NCBI GenBank assembly: GCA_030847615.1
Contig: JAUMIR010000001.1
Location: 257,179,187-257,243,186, forward strand
DNA from: Gambelia wislizenii
Taxonomy: Eukaryota; Chordata; Lepidosauria; Squamata; Crotaphytidae
Direction of reading: 5' to 3'
DNA length: 64,000 nucleotides
Shown: one piece after another, positions 34,074 to 42,884 of the stretch
How the letters are laid out: every line of letters starts with the position of its first letter
Position numbering within the stretch: position 1 is the first letter of the stretch
Notes under the pieces: model-generated
The model's input: only the letters and a program-made list of their open reading frames with translations
Told to the model about the DNA's origin: nothing
Databases searched by the model: none
Position numbers and translations under genes: made by a program

Positions 34074-34422
34074 GGACATTTTCAGACGGCCCTTACTGCG
34101 CAAGCAGCCTCCGGAGCAGTAACAAGGCTGCTGTGCGACAGGGGGTCCTTTTCAGATGCCGCCGTCCCTCTTCCATGACCATTTGTGGCACATACGTGAA
34201 GCTTTGGAAGCAGCCACGTCATATTTCAATCACGGGCAACTTCCGTGATTGAAATATCATAGAATCATAGAATAGTAGAGTTCCGCTTCCAAACCTTCAT
34301 GTACGTGCCACGAATGGTCACGGAAGAGGGACGGCGGCATCGGAAAAGGACCCCCTGCCGCACAGCAGCCTCGTTACTGCTCCGGAGGCTGCTTGCGCAG
34401 TAAGGGCCGTCTGAAAATGTCC
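34074..34422. mobile_element. Foldback MITE, GGACATTTTCAGACGG ends
   Basis: 349 bp flanked by ATA on both sides. The ends are perfect over at least 35 bp, starting GGACATTTTCAGACGGCCC. The arms (ctgcgcaagcagcctccgga) pair nearly throughout. The central hairpin pairs tatttcaatcacgg with ccgtgattgaaata. A 22-bp segment tcatagaatcatagaatag... at 34,258-34,280 interrupts the right arm and looks like a CR1 3' terminal repeat. CpG-rich and young-looking. Confidence 0.9.
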
Positions 34423-34479
34423 ATAGTCGAAGCTCTAAGTCCCCCAAAGTAGGTAGTTACCACTGTGAATGTTATCGTG

Positions 34480-34827
34480 CTTGCTATGTGTTTCCAAGTT
34501 GGCTTCTACTTAGGATGACCCTATGGGAGACCTCCATCAGCCTCAGTCATCAACAGCCCTCCTCAGGACTTGCAGACTAAGGGCTGTGGCTTCCTTGATT
34601 GAGACAATCCATCTCTAATGTGGTCTTCATCTTGTCCTACTTCCCTCTACTTTACCAAGCATTATTGCCCTTTTCAGTGAGTCATGTCATTTCATGATAT
34701 GGCCAAAGTATGATTGCCTCCATTCAAGTCATTTCTGGCTTCTAGGGAATGTTCAGGCTTGATTTGGTCTAGGGCTTGTTTATTTGTTTTCTTGGCAGTC
34801 CACAGTATCTGTAGAACTCCCCTCCAA
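34480..34827 (-). pseudogene. Bov-B (RTE) LINE C-terminal remnant
   Basis: On the minus strand the translation includes RGVLQILWTAKKTNKQALDQ then IKPEHSLEARND, followed, after frameshifts, by sequence matching the Bov-B C-terminus (compare RWIDSVKKAMAALSLQDLRK at 55,813-55,998). Bov-B is an RTE-clade LINE abundant in squamates. Here only the last part of the polyprotein remains. The sequence is cut at 34,827 by the composite hAT and resumes at 37,024 (caccacatttcaaaag). Confidence 0.85.
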
Positions 34828-35212
34828 CAGGGCCGGTTTAACCAGTCTGCCAAATCAGCATTGGCAGGGGGCCCCAAGGTCAAGCCCCCACTGCTGACCT
34901 CCTTATCTGACAAAGGAGACAGCCAGGAAACAGCCGGGAGGAGCCGCTGCTTTCTAGCCCACTCCTACCCTCCTCCTCCAAAAACTTCCTGCTGGCTTTT
35001 TTTTAAAAAAACAAACAAACAAACAAAAAACCAGCATCTCCCAAACTAGGAAGAGAAAGAGAAAGAAGAAGCAGCCCCCCGTGGCAGAAGCTGGAGGGAG
35101 TTTGCTGCTGCAAAAGGAAGCCAGTCAGGCATGTCGGAGAGGGGTGAGTGTGGGTGTATGAGAGAGGAGGAGGAATTTGAGGGTTGTCTATTTCCCTCAG
35201 AAAGGGTTTGTT

Positions 35213-35282
35213 TGTTTGTTTCTTTCTTTCTTCCTTTCCTTTCCTTTCCTTTCCTTTCCTTTCCTTTCCTTTCCTTTCCTTC
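35213..35282. repeat. (TTTCC)n microsatellite in composite hAT
   Basis: About ten TTTCC/CCTTT units after a few TTTC units. The homologous place in the second composite (58,228-58,380) holds CCTT and TTTC units. Frames across it, including the 226-residue reverse frame at 35,046-35,726, are low-complexity artefacts. Confidence 0.9.
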
Positions 35283-35414
35283 CTCCCACATAGATCTCCT
35301 CCAGCCCATCTTTCCAGCTGCTTTTAACCTATCTTGGTTCCTCTCCCCTCCTTTCCCCCTCTTGGTCTTCTTCAGTTTCCTCCCCTTGCTACCAACTGAG
35401 TTCAGCCTGCAAAA

Positions 35415-35640
35415 GAAATTTGTGTGTGTTTGCCTATGTGCCTTCAAGTCATTTCTGACTAAGGCAAACCTACCATGGGGTTTTCTAGGCAAGGTTTGTT
35501 CAAAGGGGGTGTGCCTTTGCCTTCCTTTGAGGCTGAGAGAGTGTGACTTGCCCAAGGTCACCCAGTGGGTATTCATGGCTGAGTAAGGATTCAAACCCTG
35601 GTCTCCACAGTCATAGTGCAATGCTAAACTTCTACAACAC
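35415..35640 (-). repeat. tRNA-derived SINE nested in composite hAT
   Basis: Inverse of the SINE family: tgtgccttcaagtcatttct at the 3' side, and the head near 35,600-35,630 with a B-box-like ggtttgaatcc on the minus strand. Present at the same point in copy 2 (58,520-58,740). Confidence 0.85.
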
Positions 35641-35775
35641 TCTAGCTCTTTTAACAGAAGAATATAAAGAAAATACATTGAAATTTGGGGTAGTATTACT
35701 GGGAACATTGGTTTTATTGTTGTCACTAAAACACCAGTATCCCATTAGTGTTATGTGAGAGACATTGGCCTAGAG

Positions 35776-36148
35776 CAGTGGTTCTTAACATTTTCTTTAC
35801 CAGGGACCCCCTTTAAATATCTTTTGTTGCCCCAAGATTTAACTCAAGATTCAAAACCCAAATAATAATAGCTAATAATATTTTTTTAAAAATAATAATA
35901 GCTAACAACAACAACAACAATTCAATTACACCATCCATTAAACTTTCCCTCAGAGGCAGTCTTGCTGCTTCCTGCAAGTTTGTGGCTGGAGTGGATTGAA
36001 TGGCAATGTGCAGGCCAAGCCAGCCAGCCTTTGCCTTGGTTCCTGTCATGTGGCTGCTCCACTACCGGGAGGAGGTTGGGCCAAGTAGCCTTCAAGCCTT
36101 TGTGGACCCCCTGTGAGGACATTGCAGACCCCAAGTTAAGAACCACTG
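35776..36148. mobile_element. hAT-type MITE nested in composite hAT
   Basis: 373 bp, CAGTGGTTCTTAAC at the left and its exact inverse gttaagaaccactg at the right. Flanked by gcctagag and ggctagag, an 8-bp duplication with one change. The second composite keeps the left part but has lost the right end. Confidence 0.9.
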
Positions 36149-36259
36149 GGCTAGAGAATGCTGGAAAAGGAACAATGCAACCAGACCTTGAGAAGGGTGC
36201 TGGCAGGGGGATTCTGGAAGGTGTAATCCAAAAGTAATTTTCCCAGGCTCTGAATGCAG

Positions 36260-36658
36260 CCTAGAATCATAGGGCTGGAAGGGATCTCAACAACGATCCC
36301 ATCTGATCAGCTTCTGCCCTGCAGGAACACACAATCCAAGCATTCCTGGCAGATGGCCATCCAACCTATGTTTAAAAAAAGCCAAAAAAGGAGACTCCAT
36401 CACACTACAAGGCAGCATATTCCACTTCCGAACAGCTCATACTGTCAGGAGGTTCTTCCTTATGTTTAGGTGGAATCTCTTTTCCTGTAGTTTGAACCCA
36501 TAGCTCCGTGTCCTAGTCTCTGGAGCAGGAGAAAACAAGCTTGCTCCGTCCTCAGTATGACATCCCTTCAAATATTTAAACATGGCTATCACGTCACCTC
36601 TCAACCTTCTCTTCTCCAGGCTAAGCATGCCCAGCTCCCTAAGTCGTTCCTCATATGT
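36260..36658 (-). repeat. CR1 LINE piece nested in composite hAT
   Basis: Antisense CR1 from its 3' end (tagaatcatagggctgga) to the region encoding FKYLKGCHTEDGASLFS. It is cut at about 36,655, where the second composite continues for roughly 260 bp more CR1 (to about 60,079). This copy has therefore lost sequence after the two diverged. Confidence 0.85.
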
Positions 36659-36671
36659 AAATTATTTAATA

Positions 36672-36911
36672 CATTAGGCCCCTCTTATCCACTGGGGATT
36701 GGTTTGGGGGGGGGGGGCGTGGATTCTGAAAACCATGAATAATAGTGAACACCATTGAAAATAATGGGACTTCTGGTTTAAAATACCATAGAGTTGCCTT
36801 GGAGGGCCTAGAAAATGGCTAGGGAGGACACATTTTCTAGGAAGACTCTATGGTAGCTGTGCTGTTTTGTGTCCCCTGGATAATTAATCCGTGGATACGG
36901 GGGTCCTACTG
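36672..36911. mobile_element. Tigger-like MITE nested in composite hAT
   Basis: 240 bp with exact TA flanks. Left end cattaggcccctcttatcc, right end ggatacgggggtcctactg. Equivalent element in copy 2 at 60,203-60,443. Confidence 0.85.
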
Positions 36912-37410
36912 TAATCTGAACCTGTACTGTGAATAGGTTAGGTTACATTGACCTGAGATAAACATATGGGGGCCCCAAAATAAAGCATTGCAGGGCCCCC
37001 CAAAATTCCTTAATCCGGCCCTACCCTCCAACACCACATTTCAAAAGTTACTCTCTGCCTCTTTCTTTCTTAAAAGTAATAAAAATGTTACTTTTGTTAC
37101 TGTGGTGTGTGTGTGAAATTGGCCTGCAGCACAAAATACACTCTCCTCCTGTTTACCTTGTTGTCATCCCTCTGCAGCTGCAATAGAATGCAAGGCAGCA
37201 GCAAAAGACTCCGCTTGAACCGCATGGTATTACTTCTCCACAATTTAGTGAAACTACACTGGCATAACTATAAAATAATGCTAAATGTTGTACAGTAGTT
37301 ATTCCACAGAAATAGTGAAGTTCTCTCTCAGTAAGTACTGAGTTATACATTTATTGTTGGTGAAGAAATTAGTACTGTTTTTGACCTTTAAAGCCCTATA
37401 CTGCTCAGGA

Positions 37411-38375
37411 CAAGGACAAGGTTCGGTCCTGGGCCCAGTGCTATTCAACATCTTTATCAATGATTTGGATGAGGGAATTAGGGGCATACTTATCAAATTT
37501 GCAGATGACACCAAATTAGGAGGAGTAGCCAATACCCTAGAGGACAGGATCAAAATTCAAAATGACCTGGAGAGCTGGGCCAAAGCTAACAAAATGAAAT
37601 TCAATACAGAGAAGTGTAAGGTACTGCACTTAGGGCGAAAAAATGGAATGCATCGATACAGGGGGAGACCTGGCTGAATGAGACTACAGTACATGCGAAA
37701 GAGATCTAGGAGTCCTAGTAGACCACAAGTTGAACATGAGTCAATAGTGTGATGTGGCAGCTAAAAAGGCCAATGCGATTTTGGGCTGCATCAATAGGAG
37801 TATAGTGTCTAGATCAAGGGAAGTAATAGTGCCGCTCTATTCTGCCTTGGTCAGACCTCACCTAGAATACTGTGTCCAGTTCTGGGCACCACAATTCAAA
37901 AAGGATATGGACAAATTGGAGCGTGTGCAAAGAAGAGCGACTAAAATGGTGAAAGTTCTGGAAACGATGCCTTATGAGGAGAGACTTAGGGAGCTGGGTA
38001 TGTTTAACCTGGAAAAAAGACGGTTAAGAGGCGATATGATAGCCCTGTTTAAGTATTTGAAGGGGTGTCACATTGAGGATGGAGCAGGCTTGTTTTCTGC
38101 TGCTCCAGAGACTGGAACACGGAACAATGGATGCAAGCTCCAGGAACAGAGATTCCACCTCAACATTAGGAGGAACTTTTTGACAGTAAGAGCTGTTCGG
38201 CAGTGGAACACACTCCATCAGAGCGTGGTGGGGTCTCCTTCCTTGGAGGTCTTTAAACAGAGGCTGGATGGCCATCTGTCGGGGATGCTTTGATCGTGAT
38301 TTCCTGTGTGGCAGGGGGTTGGGCTGGATGGCCCTCGTGGTCTCTTCCAACTCTGCAATTCTATGATTCTATGAT
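37411..38375 (+). pseudogene. CR1 LINE: best preserved copy, RT to C-terminus
   Basis: Frame 37,354-37,677 enters CR1 at [20 protein letters not shown] and includes [18 protein letters not shown], the reverse-transcriptase catalytic region (Asp pair in FADD). It then reads KANKMKFNTEKCKVLHLGRK. A frameshift near 37,670 leads to a second frame. After a TAG at 37,746, an intact 179-residue stretch (37,754-38,293) covers [20 protein letters not shown] through GDMIALFKYLKGCHIEDGAG to the natural stop. The 3' UTR ends in tctatgattctatgattt. CR1 protein retrotranscribes its own RNA at the target. The upstream endonuclease and N-terminal reverse transcriptase are missing, so it is dead on arrival but comparatively young. 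Confidence 0.95.
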
Positions 38376-38860
38376 TTAAAGGATTGTACTCTCCCTTACA
38401 AACCAGTCCGTGCTTTGAGATCTTCTGGGGAGGCTCTTCTCTCTGTCCCACCATCCTCACAGGTACATCTGGTGGGAACACAGGAGAGGGCCTTCTCAGT
38501 GGCTGCCCCCAGGCTCTGGAATTTCCTTCACAAAGATAATAGACTGGCACCTCCCTACTTTCTTTTCGCAGACAAGTAAAGACTTTTCTATTTCGACAGG
38601 CATGTGATGGTTAACTATATAAGGCTTGTCCCACCAAAATAATGTACTGGATCATGCTAATTGGTGTGTGTGTGTGTGTGTGTGTTTAATGATACGTGTT
38701 TTAATCTGGTTTTAATTTTTTGATTGTTTAATCTCATTTTAACTTTTGTATCTTGTGGATTTTTAACAATGTTTTTTTTAATTTGTTGTAAGCTGCTTTG
38801 AGTCCCGAATTTGGGGGTGGGGTAGGCAGGATTGAAACAAATAAATATAACAACAAGAAC
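38376..38860 (+). repeat. L2-like LINE 3' UTR
   Basis: Contains gagagggccttctcagtggc near 38,485, gtaaagacttttctatttcg, a (GT)n run at 38,664-38,686, and a tail with gtaagctgctttgagtcccg near 38,788. The tail ends in aaataaatat. This order is typical of squamate L2-like 3' ends. Confidence 0.65.
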
Positions 38861-38865
38861 AACAA

Positions 38866-39048
38866 GAGCTGTTCGGAAGTGGAATACACTGCCTTGGAGT
38901 GTGATGGAGTCTCCTTCTTTGAAGGTTTTTAAACAGAGGCGGGATGGCTGTCTGTCAAGGTCAGGGGTGCTTTGATTGTATATCCCTGCAAGGCAGGGGG
39001 TTGGACTGGATGGCCCTCATGGTGTCTTCCAACTCTATGATTCTATGA
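38866..39048 (+). repeat. CR1 LINE 3' end, short copy
   Basis: Starts agagctgttcggaagtggaa and runs to the CR1 terminal repeat (tctatgattctatgaac). 5'-truncated. Confidence 0.9.
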
Positions 39049-40020
39049 ACAAGCCTCTTAGAATTTGTAACGATTACTACCAAGCTCTGGTGACCTTGAG
39101 CCAGGTGGCATCTCACAGTCTAATCACAGAGTGCCCTGTATGTGCTGGAAAGGTGGCATATAAAACTAATAAATGTACAAATAAATACAGTAATACAGAT
39201 TTTAGAGTGGCACTTTAATATAACTCTTAGCAAAGTTAATGGACATAGAATAGCCTTATCAGAAGGCTTCCAGTCTGGTGCTCCTACTTGCCTCTCCTTA
39301 AATTAAATGGACTTGATTGATGGCTGTGGGGTGCAGCATCGCAGCCTGAGTGACTGCACACTGCCGTGACTATAATCCAACGCCCTGGTTTCTGCTGCTA
39401 TTCACTTCTTCCTGAAAGCATTTTTCTCTATAATCCCTGCTAGAGAGAATAACATCCCTCCCTGCTGGTGCATAAATGAACATTACTGTAACACCCTTCC
39501 CTACAGATGGAAGGCTGTCATAAATGCCTGCATTTAGAAGCACTGGAATGGCCTTAGTGTCCTCGAGGGTAATCAGCCTGAGGAAAAATTGTCCTGATTC
39601 AGGCTCTTTGCTCTGCTTGGTGATAAGAACCAGTCAAAATGTTTCCATTAAGGTCACTTGCATTTCACACCAGTGTTTATTTTTTAACCTTCCACGTAAT
39701 GGAGGAACTCTATATCTCATACCCCTTTCCCCACTGGGACATTTCTAAGGATTACAACAAGTATGGCTTCAAAGCCCCAGAGATGCAATTCAGGAAATGA
39801 ATAGTATTTAAATGAGTTTATTTCAGTACAAGGCCTGAAAGCCTTTTGTTCGATTACCTCAAAATAAAGGGGATATTCACACAGTGGGAGTGACTTGGAT
39901 TAAAGTAAATGTAGTTGCTACACACACTCAGTGCTCAGAACAAATCTGGGCAGTTCCCAATAGCACTGAGGAGCTAGCTTTTCTACTGTACAAAAAGAGA
40001 CGTTGGGGCTTGTCTGTCAT
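39049..40020. other. No gene recognised
   Basis: Repeat-poor sequence. The section 39,240-39,760 contains no element I can name and may be single-copy. Confidence 0.4.
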
Positions 40021-40039
40021 GAACATCATCCTTTTACTG

Positions 40040-40165
40040 GGCAGTACTTCAGAAAGGCAAAGGCCAATCCCCTGTGAACAAATCTTGCCAAGAAACTCCC
40101 ATGATAGCCTTAGGGTTGCCATAAGTCGGAAATGACCTGAAGGCACACAACAACCACCAAGACCT
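40040..40165 (+). repeat. tRNA SINE 3' half
   Basis: gaacaaatcttgccaagaaa, ccataagtcggaaatgacc and the tail gcacacaacaaccacc. Head missing. Confidence 0.8.
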
Positions 40166-40324
40166 TGGGAAATAAGGAAGCTCATATCACAAGAGTCACT
40201 CCGTCCTGCATGGAGAAAGCAAAGGCTAGGCTTCACTTCATGTGTAATGGCAATTCCATATGAAAGGAGGAACACTCTGGCCTCCAAGTAGTTCTGTGGT
40301 AGTGCTTAAGTTAAGCTTTAAATA

Positions 40325-40545
40325 CCCTAAAGGCATCAGATCCTGTCTGATCTTAGAAGCTAAACAGGGTCAGCTCTGGTTAGTACTTGGATGGGAGACC
40401 GCCAATATTTACCAGGTGCTGTAGGCTACATTTCAGAGGGAGAATCTGGCAGAACCACCTCTGAGTATTCCTTGCCTAATAAAACCCTATGAAATTCATG
40501 GGGTTGTCATAAGTCAGCAGGCAACTTGAAGGTGCTCACATACAG
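40325..40545 (+). repeat. 5S-Sauria SINE (5S rRNA-derived)
   Basis: The head reproduces the 5S rRNA internal promoter region: gtctgatcttagaagctaaa, cagggtcagctctggttag, tacttggatgggagaccgcc, then gtgctgtaggct. The 3' part (gaaattcatggggttgtcat, aagtcagcaggcaacttgaa) is Bov-B-like. A 5S-promoter head joined to a Bov-B tail is the known structure of 5S-Sauria SINEs of lizards. It is not a functional 5S gene: the 5' and 3' ends of 5S rRNA are missing. Confidence 0.95.
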
Positions 40546-40700
40546 GAATTATTTGATTTATTTAATTAATTTAATTTAATTACATGCCCTCCATCTGTTA
40601 CTGGAGTACATCTCCCAACATTTCTCACCAATGTTTTCAAGGGCTGATGGAAGTCGCAGCCCAGAAACATCAGAAACGCTGAGCAAAATACAAACTTCAG

Positions 40701-42012
40701 GGGGTCATTTACATGGCAAAAAAAAAAAAAAAATCCTCAAAGAATTTGCCCAGATTCCTAATGGTCCTCAGGTGTTTCAGGTCAAAGTCGCTCTGTTCAG
40801 AAGGAGGGGGGCAAAAATACCCTGGAAAAGTGCAATAACTGCTTTTGCTAGTTTTCCCGACTTTTTTGATAAAGTGCACAAAAATGTGCACAATAGGTGA
40901 TCTGTACAAAAGAAGGCAAAAGGCGATCTGTACAACCAATTTGCAAAAGGGGGCAGGCCTGCAAGGCAGGGCTTTTGAGCAGCGCTACCACACTTGGGCA
41001 AGAGAAATCCCCCAGTCAGGGTGTGCTCTGGGGCCAGCCTTTCCCTTTCCCTCCCATCCGTCCCCTTCAAAGGGCAGCCTGCCCCCTCCATCCAGACTCC
41101 ATGGCCTGAAGCCAAACGAAGCCAAAGGCGCTGCCCAATGAACCAGTGCTGCGGACTGAAGAACAGCTGTGGAGGTTTCTCCCAAAGTGACCCGAGCAGT
41201 GGCTGGCAGGGAAGCGCCCTTGCGCCTTGCCTTCAGGCCAAGCAAGCTGGCTTCCGCCGCCGGTGCCTGGCTGGGCAGAGCCCAGAGGCACCGATGGTGG
41301 TTTGTGCTCCTCCCTCATGGGGGGTTGGGGTAAGATGGAGGTCACCTTCCCCCCTCCCCAGCTGGGCCCATGCAGGCTCTGCCTGGACCTGGCTTGACCG
41401 ATGGAAGGTGCAAGGGCGCTTCCCTGCCAGGTGCTACCCAGGCCACTTTGGGAGAAACCTCTGCAGCTATTCTTCAGGCCATAGCATTGGTTCATTGGGC
41501 AGCACCTTTGGCTTTGGGCCACAGAGTCTGGGTGGAGGGGGCAGGATGCCCTCTGAAGGGGATGGACGGGAGGGAAAGGGATAGGCCGGCCCCGGAGCCA
41601 GGCTTCAAACTCCTTTGGGTGGAGGGGTAATTAGGGCCCACTTTGGCTCGGAGGCCTCTGGCCATGGAGGGCGTCCTGCCCTGCCTCTCCCTCCATCAAG
41701 GATGGGTGCAAGGGGCACTTCCAGTCCTCAGGCCTCTTTTGGGGGGGTCACCCAGGAGGTCCCAGATGTTGCCAAGACCCCCCTTTTGAGCGGTGCTGCT
41801 GCATCCTTGCCATGAACTGATTCCTCCCCCCCCCCGGCTGTGTGAACTGCAAAACCACTAATTTATCGCATCACCTTTTCCACTGGGACTGATCACTGAG
41901 CCAAGATAGTTGGATCAAATTTTGGACAAAATCGTGTAAACAAATGGGCACTGGAGCGAAAGGGAGGTAAGCCGGCATTTTCCGCACTTAATTCTCCCAT
42001 GTAACTGACCTC
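40701..42012. mobile_element. GC-rich TIR element with long internal foldback
   Basis: 1,312 bp flanked by CAG on both sides (40,698-40,700 and 42,013-42,015). Left end GGGGTCATTTACATGG, right end the inverse of GAGGTCAGTTACATGG. Inside, about 41,030-41,265 and 41,365-41,598 are inverted copies: aaagggcagcctgccccctc against gagggggcaggatgccctct, and ggaggtttctcccaaagtg against cactttgggagaaacctct. Overlapping frames of 110-200 residues on both strands read the two arms and are not genes. The family is unknown to me; the 3-bp duplication is shared with the other MITEs here. Confidence 0.8.
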
Positions 42013-42230
42013 CAGGATTCCATAGGACTGCCATGGAAATTAAAATGGAATCTAACGCTCTAACTGCAGTGTGAAAGGGCCCCTTGTAGTGACAGCAACA
42101 ACTGGGAACCCTACAGCACGTAGTAACTGGAGACCAAGGCACTAGTTACTTACTGACTTTGCGTGTTGTTTCAACAAGTGAAGATATGAGTGTCCTAGCC
42201 CACCCTACTCTATCCCAGGCTTCATAACTC
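42013..42230. other. Fragment of the CCTGTGGAAT-type repeat
   Basis: aggattccataggactgcca and gaaattaaaatggaatctaa at 42,013-42,060 resemble one arm of the foldback at 56,595. The remainder is unrecognised. Confidence 0.35.
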
Positions 42231-42231
42231 T

Positions 42232-42475
42232 CCTACATGGGGAAGTGATGGGGCAGACGCAGAGATCTTCCACTATCTGTGGGTTCTCTCCCTGTGGGTT
42301 CTCTTGGGTTGGAGCCCTCCAGAGATAGCTCCTCACAGATAGCAGAAGATAGATAGTTCCCTTCAGACTCATCACCTTCCGCATGTAGGAGGGTGATGGA
42401 AGTGATGTCAGAGGGATCATTAGCTCTGCCCCCGAGCAGATCATTAGCTCTGCCCCCGAGCTAATGATCTCACCT
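42232..42475. repeat. Inverted repeat followed by a short direct duplication
   Basis: ctcctacatggggaagtgat at 42,232 pairs with atcaccttccgcatgtagga near 42,372-42,392. Just after, gatcattagctctgcccccg occurs twice (about 42,416 and 42,440), and gagctaatgatc makes the second copy fold back. Confidence 0.6.
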
Positions 42476-42619
42476 TCTCACATGTTGATCTGCGAAAATT
42501 ATGAGTGAACAGGGCTTGAGTTCTGTGGAGAAAGCAGAGATCAAGGACTGTCAAGCAAGGGGGAAAGCTTGTTCTGAGATGGTGGTGGACACAGATCAGC
42601 TAAGCAGGAGTGTGGGAGT

Positions 42620-42884
42620 TTATTTATTTTTATTTACTTATTTATTTATTTATACCCCGCTCTTCAGCCTCAAGGCTATCAGAGCGGCTTACAAATTGTT
42701 TTAAGCAATAGCTATTTACACATCTACACCGCATTAAGCAGTCTCCAATGTGTGTTAGCTAATTGCCCCCCACAAGCCGGGTACTCATTTTACCGACCTA
42801 TGAAAGGATGGAAGGCTGAGTGAACCTTGGAGCCCACTGGAATCGAACTTGCAACATGGTGACTTGTCTTCCACTGCGCGAAGA
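42620..42884 (-). repeat. tRNA-derived SINE (GGAGCCC-head family), copy 3
   Basis: tttataccccgctcttcagc at the 3' side, with ccttggagcccactggaatc near 42,825 on the head side. The extreme head is replaced near 42,870. Confidence 0.8.

Larger units (their letters stand above)
34828..37023. mobile_element. Composite hAT-type element, copy 1
   Basis: 2,196 bp flanked by the perfect 8-bp duplication ccctccaa (34,820-34,827 and 37,024-37,031). Termini are CAGGGCCGGTTTAAC and the inverse of TAGGGCCGGATTAAG. Eight-bp duplications and CAGGG-type ends fit the hAT superfamily. No transposase is seen. In order it contains a pyrimidine microsatellite, an antisense SINE, a 373-bp hAT-type MITE, an antisense CR1 piece and a Tigger-like MITE. 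The second copy at 57,921 carries the same set in the same order, so the whole composite moves as one unit. Removal restores the Bov-B sequence across the site. Confidence 0.95.

Noticed and set aside
35046..35726. 226-codon reverse frame and the overlapping 151-codon forward frame
   Set aside because: Both cross a (TTTCC)n microsatellite and an antisense SINE within the composite hAT. The homologous frame is not preserved in the second composite.
40325..40440. 5S rRNA gene
   Set aside because: Only the internal promoter part matches 5S rRNA. It is joined to a Bov-B-like tail, so it is a 5S-derived SINE.
40994..41584. Overlapping frames of 110-196 codons in GC-rich DNA
   Set aside because: They read inverted arms of one element on both strands, show no domain and are explained by low stop-codon frequency in GC-rich sequence.
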